This document shows positions 32,494 through 40,425 of a stretch of 40,743 bases of DNA, piece by piece. Positions within the stretch are counted from its first letter, which is position 1. Each line of letters begins with the position of its first letter. The notes below the pieces were generated by a model that was not told the DNA's origin, searched no databases, and saw only the letters and a program-made list of their open reading frames with translations. The stretch is from a virus, in IMG/VR virus record IMGVR_UViG_3300030098_001650, positions 1,492 to 42,234 of that record. One strand, given 5' to 3'. Both the position numbers and the translations under genes were made by a program.

Positions 32494-33678
32494 TTAATTT
32501 TTCTTTCTAATTTTAAATGATCTGTTTTTAATATCAGAAGAAGTTTGGCCTAACACTTTAACTTTTAATCCACCAGCTTCGTATTCTCCATGCATTTTTC
32601 TAGGTTCTAAATTTATATTTTTATTTTTAGCAACACTAGCTTTAATTGCATCAGCTTTACCTTGCTCGTAAAAATGCTTAGCTATAGCATCGGCATTCAT
32701 GGCAGTAAATAATGATTTATGATAACCCGCTGCGTCTTCAATAGTTGAATTATCTTCATTAGTAAACTTACTAACAAAATTATTGATATCGCTTTGAGTT
32801 GTTTTAACTTTATCAACATTTTTAACGTTAAACCTATAACGTTTATCTCCGACATTATATTCAAAACCTTTGAAATCTTGTCCAAAAAAACTATCAGTTT
32901 TATTTAAAAATGTTCTTTTATTTACTTCCGTTTGTTTCTTCTGTTCTTCAGATCGATTGAAAAAATCAATAGCCTTTTGTTGCTCTTCTGTAAGTTTACT
33001 TCCAGCTTTGATATCTTCATAATATTTAGACTTTTGCCTGTCTAAGTGGGCTCTAGCCTCGGCAACTTGCTCTTTAAGGGCTATTTTCTTTTTACGTATT
33101 GTTTTCTCATCATCTAATTCTTCGTCAATCCCAAATGAATCTTCTAATAAAAATCCTCTTTCTTCTGGTGATAAATGAGATTTTGTTTGCTTGTAATATT
33201 CGTCTAATACGTCAGAGTCGTCCATTTTTTCAACGTCCCTATTTAATTGTACATAGTCGTTTAAATCACCACCAGTTTCGTCCATAAATTCTATTAACTT
33301 CTGTATATTTTCTGGCAATGGTTTTCCGGTAGTTTCCATGTTTTCAATTGCTTCTTTAGCAACTTCTTTTATTTCTTCTACTTTTTCTTCTTGTGTAATT
33401 TCTTCCATTACTGGAATTTCTTCTACAACTTCTTGTTCTTTAGTTTCTGGAACTTCAACCTTTGGTATTTCAGTTTTTAATTCTTCAACTACGTTTTCTT
33501 TTTCTTCAACAACCTCTTCTTTTGTTGGAGGCGGTTTGCTTAAATCTATTTTTACAATTCCATCATCTTTAATTTTTTTCTTAGATGTGAATTTACCTTT
33601 TTCATCTCTTGGTTGTTCTTTTTTTTCAACAACCTTTTCAGTTGTTTTTTCAACAACTTCTTTGTTTTTTTCTTCCAT
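32494..33678 (-). CDS. Capsid scaffold protein (394 aa)
   Basis: The first 110 residues are a low-complexity Glu/Lys/Val/Pro region (VEKTTEKVVEKKEQPRDEKG and similar), followed by acidic helices (about 120-260) and a basic, more compact C-terminus (about 340-394, ending IKNRSFKIRKKN). This charge layout, with an acidic helical body and a basic C-terminus binding the capsid shell, is typical of phage scaffolding proteins, and the gene lies directly between portal and capsid genes. It would be removed from the prohead before or during packaging. No protease signature is present within it. The plus-strand open frame over its N-terminal part is only a shadow of the repeated Lys/Glu codons. Confidence 0.76.
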   Translation of the reverse strand: MEEKNKEVVEKTTEKVVEKKEQPRDEKGKFTSKKKIKDDGIVKIDLSKPPPTKEEVVEEKENVVEELKTEIPKVEVPETKEQEVVEEIPVMEEITQEEKVEEIKEVAKEAIENMETTGKPLPENIQKLIEFMDETGGDLNDYVQLNRDVEKMDDSDVLDEYYKQTKSHLSPEERGFLLEDSFGIDEELDDEKTIRKKKIALKEQVAEARAHLDRQKSKYYEDIKAGSKLTEEQQKAIDFFNRSEEQKKQTEVNKRTFLNKTDSFFGQDFKGFEYNVGDKRYRFNVKNVDKVKTTQSDINNFVSKFTNEDNSTIEDAAGYHKSLFTAMNADAIAKHFYEQGKADAIKASVAKNKNINLEPRKMHGEYEAGGLKVKVLGQTSSDIKNRSFKIRKKN

Positions 33679-33704
33679 AATAAAATTTTATAAAATATTA
33701 AAAA

Positions 33705-36107
33705 TTAGAGACCGAATTTTCTCATACTCGCATCTCCACTAAGTATATCATTACCTGATGATTCGAATTTTTTATCAGTATCACCCTGTTTTCTTTGTTC
33801 AATCATATTCATCTGATGACTAGCTTGTCTATCAACTCTCATATCTTTTCTATCTTCTCTTTTATTTTCTTTTTCTTCGTCTGTTTCTTTTTTCATTCCT
33901 TCTAATTGAGAATTTAATTCAAATTCATATTGCATTAATTCTTTTTTAGCTTGAACTTCTGCTTGTAAAAATTGTATTTGTAGTTGATTTTTAGTTTGCT
34001 CTAATTGAGCTTCAGCTTGTGTTTTAGATTGATGTTTTTGCGCTTCAGCTTGAGCTGCCGCTTGCTGTTGTTGAGCATTAGCTTGGGCCTGTGCCGCCAT
34101 ATTTTGCTGTTGCATTTGCTGATCTCTTTGAGCCTTTGCTTTTCTTTTAACTTTTAATAATTGATTAGCAAGTTTAACATTTCTTACATTACGCAAATCT
34201 ATTGCGTCATCTAAATCAATTGATTGCTGCGCTATAGCTGCTTGTATATTATTTTCAAGTAAAGCTTTTTCTTCTTCATCTGGTAATAATTCTATAAATA
34301 TTCCAAAATCATGAAGATGCAATTCTGCCATTTCTTCAAGCGTTGCTACATTATGAGCGCCTATAGCTTGTATAAAAGCTTCTTTTGTAGGTGAGTATTC
34401 TATAATATCAGATATTCTTAAAGATAAGCATTCAGCAACTTCAGCGGTTACAAATAACATAGATTGTAATATATGCCTTGTTGCTGTATTAGAATTAGCA
34501 GCCGCTAATTTTTGCACACCAACTAAAGCATTTTTATCTGGAGTAGCAGCGTCTCTAGCTTCATTTAATCCTGTCGTATCTCTTATCATTTGTAAGTAGT
34601 AATTATAAGTTTGAATTAAACTTTGTATTTTACCACCGTTTACCCCATTGTTTATTTGTTGTATAGGTACTTTACCTGGATTTTGATCTCCATCTCCAGT
34701 AAAACTTCTACCAACAACACTACCAGTTTGGAAAAACATATTTAAAGCTTCTTGCGGATTATAATTTGTGCCATTACCAAGATCAACCTCTGCTAATCCA
34801 TCAACGTCAAGATAAACACCATCTGGCACCATTCTAGACATTACCTGCTGTAACTTTAAATGAGTTAGTTGAATCATATCAGCAAAACCAGTAATTCTAC
34901 TAACAATTGATTCAATTCTACCTTGATACATTCTAGGCGCGACTACTTGGTAATTCATTTTAACGCTACCAAAATCAGAATCTGAACGCATCATATTATC
35001 AGCTATTTTCCATTTTAATAATCTATCCGCACCTATTAAATAAACACCCTCATATAAAACTTCTACAGCTTTTTCTAGTTTACCAAAATCACCGTCCATA
35101 CTTTCTACAGGAGGATTAAATGTATCATCTTTTTCAATTACCTTTTCAGCACCGCTACCTAATTTTTTTAATTTATATACGTTATTCATATGAGTTTTGT
35201 AATTAAAATACAAAACTTCTACTTGATTTTTATCTAACTCTCTTCTATAGTGAGAATGTCTATAAGATGTATATCCAGAGTTTTCTACTATTTCTTTTAT
35301 TTCTTCCTCTGTTAAGTCAGGAAATTCTTTTACTAACTCATTTATAGGCACAATTTTTACTTCGCCTATATAATAAATATCATCAAAATATGGCGATTCT
35401 GTATGAGAATAAATTAAATTAGCCGGGTCAACATATTTTATTTTAACTCCGTCAACAAAATCAAAAGTTGTTTTTGTAGCACCTATACCTAATACTGTTA
35501 AATCATACAAAACTCTTCTTCTAATTAAATCATAATCACTGTTATCCATTAAGACATTGATAGCTTGCTCTTCAGCTAACTCAACAGCTTGCTTGTAATT
35601 AAGTTGCATATGAAGTGCTAGTTCTTCTTCTGAGTCAGGAAGAGATTCTGGTGGGTTTTCTGATATATCTATACCAAATTGCTCTTGAACTAAGTTAGTA
35701 TATTCTTTTGCTCTCATATCACGAAGTATTGACTCCATATACTCGGTTCTTTTACTTATACCATACTGATCTTGTGAATATGCATTTATTTCGTAGTTTC
35801 TTTGTGACATTCCATTAACAACTATGTCTACAAATTTAGGAATAATTGGAACGGGCTTCCAGTCTAAATTTAAATAAGATAAGTCGCCATTAATAGATAA
35901 TTCATTTTTATATTTTTGTATAGATTGTTCTCCTCTAGCATATAACCTTAATTGGTGAAAATTATTTATATTTCCATCAAACTTAGAAGTGGCCCCGTTA
36001 AACCACTCTTGTCTTATAGCTTTAGCTACATCTAATCCATATTTTTCAGATAGTTTTTCTAAATCACTTACTGCTTGTGATGGAAAATTTACATGAGATT
36101 GAATCAT
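33705..36107 (-). CDS. Portal protein (800 aa)
   Basis: The N-terminal half has portal-like helical and beta segments (FHQLRLYARGEQSIQKYKNE, WKPVPIIPKFVDIVVNGMSQ, ADNMMRSDSDFGSVKMNYQV, ITGFADMIQLTHLKLQQVMS). The last 150 residues form a long Ala/Gln-rich coiled coil (AQAQANAQQQQAAAQAEAQK, about 660-740) and a charged tail, suggesting an extended barrel or helical crown. The ATG overlaps the terminase stop in an ATGA junction, the usual terminase-portal coupling. Expected role: the dodecameric DNA gate at the capsid vertex. At 800 aa it is large, as in Crassvirales and related Bacteroidota podoviruses. The identification is firm from position, size and architecture. Confidence 0.84.
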   Translation of the reverse strand: MIQSHVNFPSQAVSDLEKLSEKYGLDVAKAIRQEWFNGATSKFDGNINNFHQLRLYARGEQSIQKYKNELSINGDLSYLNLDWKPVPIIPKFVDIVVNGMSQRNYEINAYSQDQYGISKRTEYMESILRDMRAKEYTNLVQEQFGIDISENPPESLPDSEEELALHMQLNYKQAVELAEEQAINVLMDNSDYDLIRRRVLYDLTVLGIGATKTTFDFVDGVKIKYVDPANLIYSHTESPYFDDIYYIGEVKIVPINELVKEFPDLTEEEIKEIVENSGYTSYRHSHYRRELDKNQVEVLYFNYKTHMNNVYKLKKLGSGAEKVIEKDDTFNPPVESMDGDFGKLEKAVEVLYEGVYLIGADRLLKWKIADNMMRSDSDFGSVKMNYQVVAPRMYQGRIESIVSRITGFADMIQLTHLKLQQVMSRMVPDGVYLDVDGLAEVDLGNGTNYNPQEALNMFFQTGSVVGRSFTGDGDQNPGKVPIQQINNGVNGGKIQSLIQTYNYYLQMIRDTTGLNEARDAATPDKNALVGVQKLAAANSNTATRHILQSMLFVTAEVAECLSLRISDIIEYSPTKEAFIQAIGAHNVATLEEMAELHLHDFGIFIELLPDEEEKALLENNIQAAIAQQSIDLDDAIDLRNVRNVKLANQLLKVKRKAKAQRDQQMQQQNMAAQAQANAQQQQAAAQAEAQKHQSKTQAEAQLEQTKNQLQIQFLQAEVQAKKELMQYEFELNSQLEGMKKETDEEKENKREDRKDMRVDRQASHQMNMIEQRKQGDTDKKFESSGNDILSGDASMRKFGL

Positions 36108-38338
36108 ACTTTGTCTGTTATTATTTTAGATTGAAATCCTTTGTTATTATATTTGTGTATACTAATGTTCACTGGCTGTCTTTCTAGTTTTGGATTTGGT
36201 CGGTATAAATGCCTATTACAAGCCATTATTGCTAAACCAGAACTAATTGAAGCATCGTGCTTTGTTCTTTTATTTATATCAAATTTAGACCAATCGTTTA
36301 ATGTTTCATTAAAATACATAGCGCCATAAGTGCCATCTTGTAGTAAACCAACGTGGTCATTAATATACATCTCAATAGCAGCTGCGTGAGCTTGTTTTAT
36401 ATCCTCACTTGAGTTAGGTATTCCACCAACTTCTTTTTCTGCCACTGATAATTTGTTCCAAACCTTGTCTGGTCTATTTATGCTAAATTTTCTATAACCT
36501 CTTCTTCTCAAATAATACAATAATCTAGGTTTATTATTTTCTGCTAATAATGGCATTCCATAAAATACTAATGCCATTAAAACGTCTTCAAAAAATATAT
36601 CAGCTGTTTGCGGTCTTGCTATATATTCTAAAAAAAAAGTATTAGCTGGAGCGTCTTCCATTGAAAATTTAGTTAATCCATGCAAAGCCCCTTTCGACCC
36701 AGTGCCATCTACCGTTCCAGATATATCATACGAGTCACAACCAAACGCTCCCATATGTTCATTACCTGGGTATTTTACGCCATTTTTTAGTATAACGTTA
36801 TTTTGTGAATTACTATTAGGTATCCAACTTACTTTAAATCTACCATTAGGATCAGCATTAAAAACAACTTGAGTATCTTTGATCCCATTTACCCATTGAA
36901 AATTACCAGTTGTTAATACAGAAGAATTTTTATTTCCTTCGTTGTAATCTATTTGTTCATATATTTTTACTAGATTAAATAGACTATTTCTAGTCTCATC
37001 CCTAAACGCATGTTCTTCAGTTCTAGGAAACTGTCGATAAAATTCATTTAAAGCATCTTGATCGTCTCTTAATCCTTCGGCTTCATTTTCCCAATTGTCT
37101 ATTACACCTTGATCTATTTCTAGTCCATGCGGATCATATTTTTCTTCTTCAGGATTATTAAAAACTGGTTGTCCATATTCATCGATAAACCCCTCGTAAT
37201 TCCACTCCATTGGTATAAATAAAGAATAAAGCCCTGATTTAGTTTGACCATTTCTATTTCTTTTTGTTACATCAGAATTATTATATAAATTCTTAAAGTT
37301 ATCACCTCCCTTGTCTAACGCATTGGAAGTACTACCCATCATACACTTACCAACTATTCTACTACCTAATCTTAAGCAAGTTTTTGTAACTCTCCAGTTA
37401 TTTTTTATATTATCAGGTCTCTCCCATTTACCACTTTCGTCATGTACTAATAGATTTAGCTTTTCACCGTCGTAGCTATTGTCACCTGTATTCTTCCAGT
37501 CAATAGTTGTATCAAGGCCCTCCATATCATCTTGATCTTCTCGCTCCCTCATTTTTTTACGAGTAAACTTTTTTGCAGGCACCCTATAAGCGAGCTCGGA
37601 CTTTGGTCGGTCCATACCGTCTTGTATTGGTTTGAAGAAGAAGGGGTAATTAAGACTTATAGGTACTACTTTATCTGTAAACATCTTTTTTGCATCAGCG
37701 CCAGTCTTAGAAAGTATCCCAAATCTACTATCACTAGCTAATGTAGCTAAATTAACAGTTTCAGCTGAACTCATAAAGGAAAAACCAGAACGTCTATTTT
37801 TTAAATAACACATTCCGTAACTTCTTTTATCTGCCTTGCAAGCTTCCCAAAATATAAAGAATAATCTATTAGCCTCTCTAAAATCAGGAGCGCCAACATC
37901 AATTTTACTCCACTGTAAATACATATAATGTGTACCAGTTAAATAAGTTGGTTTACCATTATTCATAAACCAAAATCCTTCTTCTCTTCTTCTAAATTCT
38001 TCATCTATATATCCATAATGCTTTTCTTTAAAATCATCTGGATAATTTTGCCAATCAAATACAGTTTTAATTCTTTTAAAATCTGGATTAAACGGAAATT
38101 TTTTCCACTTTTGTTTTTTTTGATTATTACTACAAGAATACACTTTAGTTGGCTGTTTTGGCAATGCTATTCGCAAACCTTGTATTTCAAGTATATCACC
38201 AATTTGACCGCTCTTGCTAATAATAATAATATCATTTTCTTTATTATAGCCGTATTCCCATTTTTTAGACTTATTCAATCTTTTAATGGTGTTATCTCTT
38301 ATAGGCTTTATAACCTTATATAATGTTTGTTTATACAT
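36104..38338 (-). CDS. Terminase large subunit (744 aa)
   Basis: The ATPase half shows a Walker A-like segment KNRRSGFSF (180-188), a Walker B segment LNLLVHDE (294-301, Asp300/Glu301) and a coupling motif MGSTSN (about 334-339). The nuclease half begins near GCDSYDISG (Asp535), followed by ADIFFEDVLMALVFYGMPLL and YYLRRRGYRKF, as in RNase H-fold terminase nucleases. The Walker A lacks the usual GxGKS form, a deviation known among Bacteroidota phages. An N-terminal extension of about 100 residues precedes the core. The gene starts in a TAATG overlap with the small-terminase candidate and ends in an ATGA overlap with the portal gene. It drives ATP-dependent genome packaging and cutting. Confidence 0.88.
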   Translation of the reverse strand: MYKQTLYKVIKPIRDNTIKRLNKSKKWEYGYNKENDIIIISKSGQIGDILEIQGLRIALPKQPTKVYSCSNNQKKQKWKKFPFNPDFKRIKTVFDWQNYPDDFKEKHYGYIDEEFRRREEGFWFMNNGKPTYLTGTHYMYLQWSKIDVGAPDFREANRLFFIFWEACKADKRSYGMCYLKNRRSGFSFMSSAETVNLATLASDSRFGILSKTGADAKKMFTDKVVPISLNYPFFFKPIQDGMDRPKSELAYRVPAKKFTRKKMREREDQDDMEGLDTTIDWKNTGDNSYDGEKLNLLVHDESGKWERPDNIKNNWRVTKTCLRLGSRIVGKCMMGSTSNALDKGGDNFKNLYNNSDVTKRNRNGQTKSGLYSLFIPMEWNYEGFIDEYGQPVFNNPEEEKYDPHGLEIDQGVIDNWENEAEGLRDDQDALNEFYRQFPRTEEHAFRDETRNSLFNLVKIYEQIDYNEGNKNSSVLTTGNFQWVNGIKDTQVVFNADPNGRFKVSWIPNSNSQNNVILKNGVKYPGNEHMGAFGCDSYDISGTVDGTGSKGALHGLTKFSMEDAPANTFFLEYIARPQTADIFFEDVLMALVFYGMPLLAENNKPRLLYYLRRRGYRKFSINRPDKVWNKLSVAEKEVGGIPNSSEDIKQAHAAAIEMYINDHVGLLQDGTYGAMYFNETLNDWSKFDINKRTKHDASISSGLAIMACNRHLYRPNPKLERQPVNISIHKYNNKGFQSKIITDKV

Positions 38339-38619
38339 TATTTAGATCTTCCTTCTGCAAATCCTTTAAACTCTATCTTCTTTTTAATATCTTTTCCAAC
38401 AGGCTTATCGTTAAGCATGCTTTCTTCCTCGTGGATTCTATTTAATATTTCAAACGCATCAAATATAGCTAACTTTTTTGTAGCAGCTGCATTTTTTAAT
38501 CTATCAGCAGATATGTCATCGTCAGAATCTACAATAGCCTCTTTGGCTACTTTAATTAATTCTTCAACTGCTTTTTGTCCAGCTTGGATTATATTCTTCT
38601 TCGTTTCCTTGATATTCAT
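38338..38619 (-). CDS. Probable terminase small subunit (93 aa)
   Basis: The short, helical, charged protein MNIKETKKNIIQAGQKAVEE... with DDDISADRLKNAAATKKLAI and FDAFEILNRIHEEE is coupled to the large terminase gene through a TAATG junction, the usual position of the small subunit. A central helical hairpin could oligomerise into a ring, and the Lys-rich ends could bind DNA. The start overlaps the 196-aa gene by 56 bases; no later Met lies near the beginning, so this start is kept. Recognition is mainly by position and helical pattern, since small terminases share little sequence. Confidence 0.66.
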   Translation of the reverse strand: MNIKETKKNIIQAGQKAVEELIKVAKEAIVDSDDDISADRLKNAAATKKLAIFDAFEILNRIHEEESMLNDKPVGKDIKKKIEFKGFAEGRSK

Positions 38620-39154
38620 ATTTAATTGTAATAAATTTATTCATAACTCTATATAATCTTTCTTCGTTAACAATGAATTCGTATTCACTACTAGGTGTAA
38701 ATCCTACTAACTCTTTTTTATTATAAGAACCATCAGAATATTTTACTATACCAATTAATGGTCTTTCAGATTCTTGATTAAACTTATCTATAGCTTTTAA
38801 TGGTTTTACAAAACTATAGCCGGGCATAGCTTTCCAATCTTTAGATTTATAAAGAAAAATTTGATCTTCAGATATAAAATATTTATTTTCTTTCCAATAA
38901 GATCTACTGTTTTTCTCTCTACCTTTTACATCATGCCATCTTCTAAATATATTATGATGTACTATTACTTCATCACCTACTTTTAAAGGTGATTGAAATA
39001 ATAGTGGAGTAGCGATTATTTTTGCTAATCTATTTACATACTGATGATTATATACCTCTGTATTAAGTATTAGTTCTTTGTCGTCGACTCGTATATTGTT
39101 ATTATACCTATCACCAATAGGGCTAATAATATAATCTTTGTAAGCATCATTCAT
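38564..39154 (-). CDS. GroES-like co-chaperonin candidate (196 aa)
   Basis: The first half follows the GroES layout. ISPIGDRYNN (10-19) corresponds to the opening P-x-x-DR strand of GroES. KELILNTEVYN and VNRLAKIIATP take the place of the mobile-loop and strand region, and LKVGDEVIVHHN (57-68) matches the conserved VGD-V-x-F/V turn. A longer C-terminal part (FRRWHDVKGREKNSRSYWKE, then WKAMPGYSFVKPLKAIDK) is extra compared with the roughly 97 aa of GroES, similar in idea to T4 gp31-type phage co-chaperonins. It would help the host GroEL fold the capsid protein. It is coupled to the preceding gene and overlaps the terminase small subunit. The assignment is by motif order, so moderate only; a generic beta-barrel DNA-packaging accessory is the alternative. 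Confidence 0.55.
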   Translation of the reverse strand: MNDAYKDYIISPIGDRYNNNIRVDDKELILNTEVYNHQYVNRLAKIIATPLLFQSPLKVGDEVIVHHNIFRRWHDVKGREKNSRSYWKENKYFISEDQIFLYKSKDWKAMPGYSFVKPLKAIDKFNQESERPLIGIVKYSDGSYNKKELVGFTPSSEYEFIVNEERLYRVMNKFITIKYEYQGNEEEYNPSWTKSS

Positions 39155-39378
39155 TAATATTCTAAGTTATACTCGATTGATATAGCCATATTTTTATTAA
39201 AATCTTTCCAAGGTATTACTACGTTGTCTTTTCTAATATAAATACAGTACTTATCTTCTTCTTCTATTATATCACAAATTTTATGACCGCCGTAGACCTC
39301 CTGTCCTACAGCGTAGTGCATGGCATCGTTTTTATAATCTTTACCTATAGTAATTTTTCTGATTATATTATTTTTCAT
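39154..39378 (-). CDS. Small protein (74 aa), unknown
   Basis: The start MKNNIIRKITIGKDYKNDAM at 39378 is preferred over an upstream Met, which would give a repetitive Leu/Met stretch overlapping the neighbouring gene more deeply. With this start the overlap with the 89-aa gene is 11 bases. The product has a beta-rich SH3-like pattern (AVGQEVYGGHKICDIIEEED, KYCIYIRKDNVVIPWKDF), suggesting a small regulatory or binding barrel. It ends at the start of the GroES-like gene. No family recognised. Confidence 0.62.
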   Translation of the reverse strand: MKNNIIRKITIGKDYKNDAMHYAVGQEVYGGHKICDIIEEEDKYCIYIRKDNVVIPWKDFNKNMAISIEYNLEY

Positions 39379-39637
39379 TTTCTTTTTTATTAATAGTACC
39401 ATCTGTAACATTAATATCAAAAGTACCATATTCCTTAGAAAGTTTATCTTGCATTTCTATAATTTTTTTTTGAGTTAATCCTAACTCGTGTAATAGTGTA
39501 TGCTTTTGACCTTCTAATTGTCCAATTTTAAATTGGATATTATTTGTCATATTTAATATCTCTTGTAACTCTTTTAAGTGTTCATCAGATATTTTGTCAA
39601 CCTTAGGTTTAAGATCAACCATTTTTTCTTTTTTCAT
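39368..39637 (-). CDS. Small coiled-coil protein (89 aa)
   Basis: The sequence MKKEKMVDLKPKVDKISDEH is followed by a long charged helix with heptad-like hydrophobics (LKELQEILNMTNNIQFKIGQ, LEGQKHTLLHELGLTQKKII, EMQDKLSKEYG) and a short tail FDINVTDGTINKKENEK. The predicted two-helix coiled coil and its position among small genes upstream of terminase match a protein I believe is frequent in marine Bacteroidota phages, with no established role. It may be a chaperone, a scaffold assistant or a host-interaction protein. Confidence 0.7.
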   Translation of the reverse strand: MKKEKMVDLKPKVDKISDEHLKELQEILNMTNNIQFKIGQLEGQKHTLLHELGLTQKKIIEMQDKLSKEYGTFDINVTDGTINKKENEK

Positions 39638-39665
39638 ATTTAATTTAATTTAATTTATTAATTTT

Positions 39666-40016
39666 TTAAGGGCAAGCTGTAACTCTTGTAATCGCCCCAT
39701 CACGTAGTTCTATGTTTATAGCAGTCCTAGTATCGCTAGCATGGTGTATTTTATAATGTCCGTTTGCTAAATTAAATTTATTATTAAGCCTCTTTCTTGA
39801 ATAGATTTTATCACTTGTCGTTGGTAAGTTGCTACTACCATCATGATAGTACTCAACGTCTCCTAATGATAAAGCGCACGCACTAGTACCTTGTACTGCT
39901 GTGCCGTATACTAATGTATAGTCTTTTGCAAGTATAACTTCTTTACGTCTTTGTACTAGTATAGGCTTGTTTTTACCTCTAGCTTGACCCATACTGAAAC
40001 TATTACCTAACGCCAT
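39666..40016 (-). CDS. Small beta-rich protein (116 aa), probable virion component
   Basis: MALGNSFSMGQARGKNKPIL opens the protein, followed by a basic strand (VQRRKEVILAKDYTLVYGTA) and a beta-rich core with a HDGSSNLPTTSDKIYSRKRL loop and the end ITRVTACP. There is no signal peptide or membrane helix. It starts in a TAATG overlap with the 135-aa gene. The pair of small beta proteins next to terminase suggests head decoration or tail-tip proteins. The family was not recognised. Confidence 0.68.
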   Translation of the reverse strand: MALGNSFSMGQARGKNKPILVQRRKEVILAKDYTLVYGTAVQGTSACALSLGDVEYYHDGSSNLPTTSDKIYSRKRLNNKFNLANGHYKIHHASDTRTAINIELRDGAITRVTACP

Positions 40017-40423
40017 TATGCCGGACCGTAATAAACGATTACACCATGCGTGTTAGTATCATCACTACCAGCGAGATCAACTAACTGAAGACTTGTCCAT
40101 CTACCATATATTGTCAACCCTGCTGGAAACTCTACTGTATTAGCTATAGGAGCTGAAGTCACAGCGTCACCATCATTATCCTCACCATTTGCTAAAAATT
40201 GAGTCCCAGTTCCTATATAAGATACTCCGTCATCTACTGAAGCACTTCCAGATCCTATAAACTTAGGATCAGCAATTAACTTAGTAAACTTCATGGCTTC
40301 TAACATTGTTATAGCTACTATTACTTTTCCAGTTGGAGCGAATAGTTCTACGTTAGTGGCTTTTATATGACCACTACCCATTTGTCCGAAGTTATAAGCA
40401 ACTCCTTGTGAATTTATTCCCAT
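40016..40423 (-). CDS. Small beta-rich protein (135 aa), probable virion decoration component
   Basis: MGINSQGVAYNFGQMGSGHI opens a Gly/Ala/Thr-rich protein with a likely jelly-roll pattern: ATNVELFAPTGKVIVAITML, TGTQFLANGEDNDGDAVTSA and FPAGLTIYGRWTSLQLVDLA, ending HGVIVYYGPA. No catalytic motif is seen. It is coupled by TAATG to the 116-aa gene and lies two bases downstream of the holin-like gene. Its role as a small virion protein is inferred from composition and from its place in the late operon. Confidence 0.68.
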   Translation of the reverse strand: MGINSQGVAYNFGQMGSGHIKATNVELFAPTGKVIVAITMLEAMKFTKLIADPKFIGSGSASVDDGVSYIGTGTQFLANGEDNDGDAVTSAPIANTVEFPAGLTIYGRWTSLQLVDLAGSDDTNTHGVIVYYGPA

Positions 40424-40425
40424 AA

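Noticed and set aside
33338-33742. 134-aa plus-strand open frame opposite the scaffold and portal end
   Set aside because: It is the reverse of the Lys/Glu/Val-rich scaffold codons, giving a Ser/Thr/Phe-rich low-complexity translation, and no other gene lies on the plus strand.
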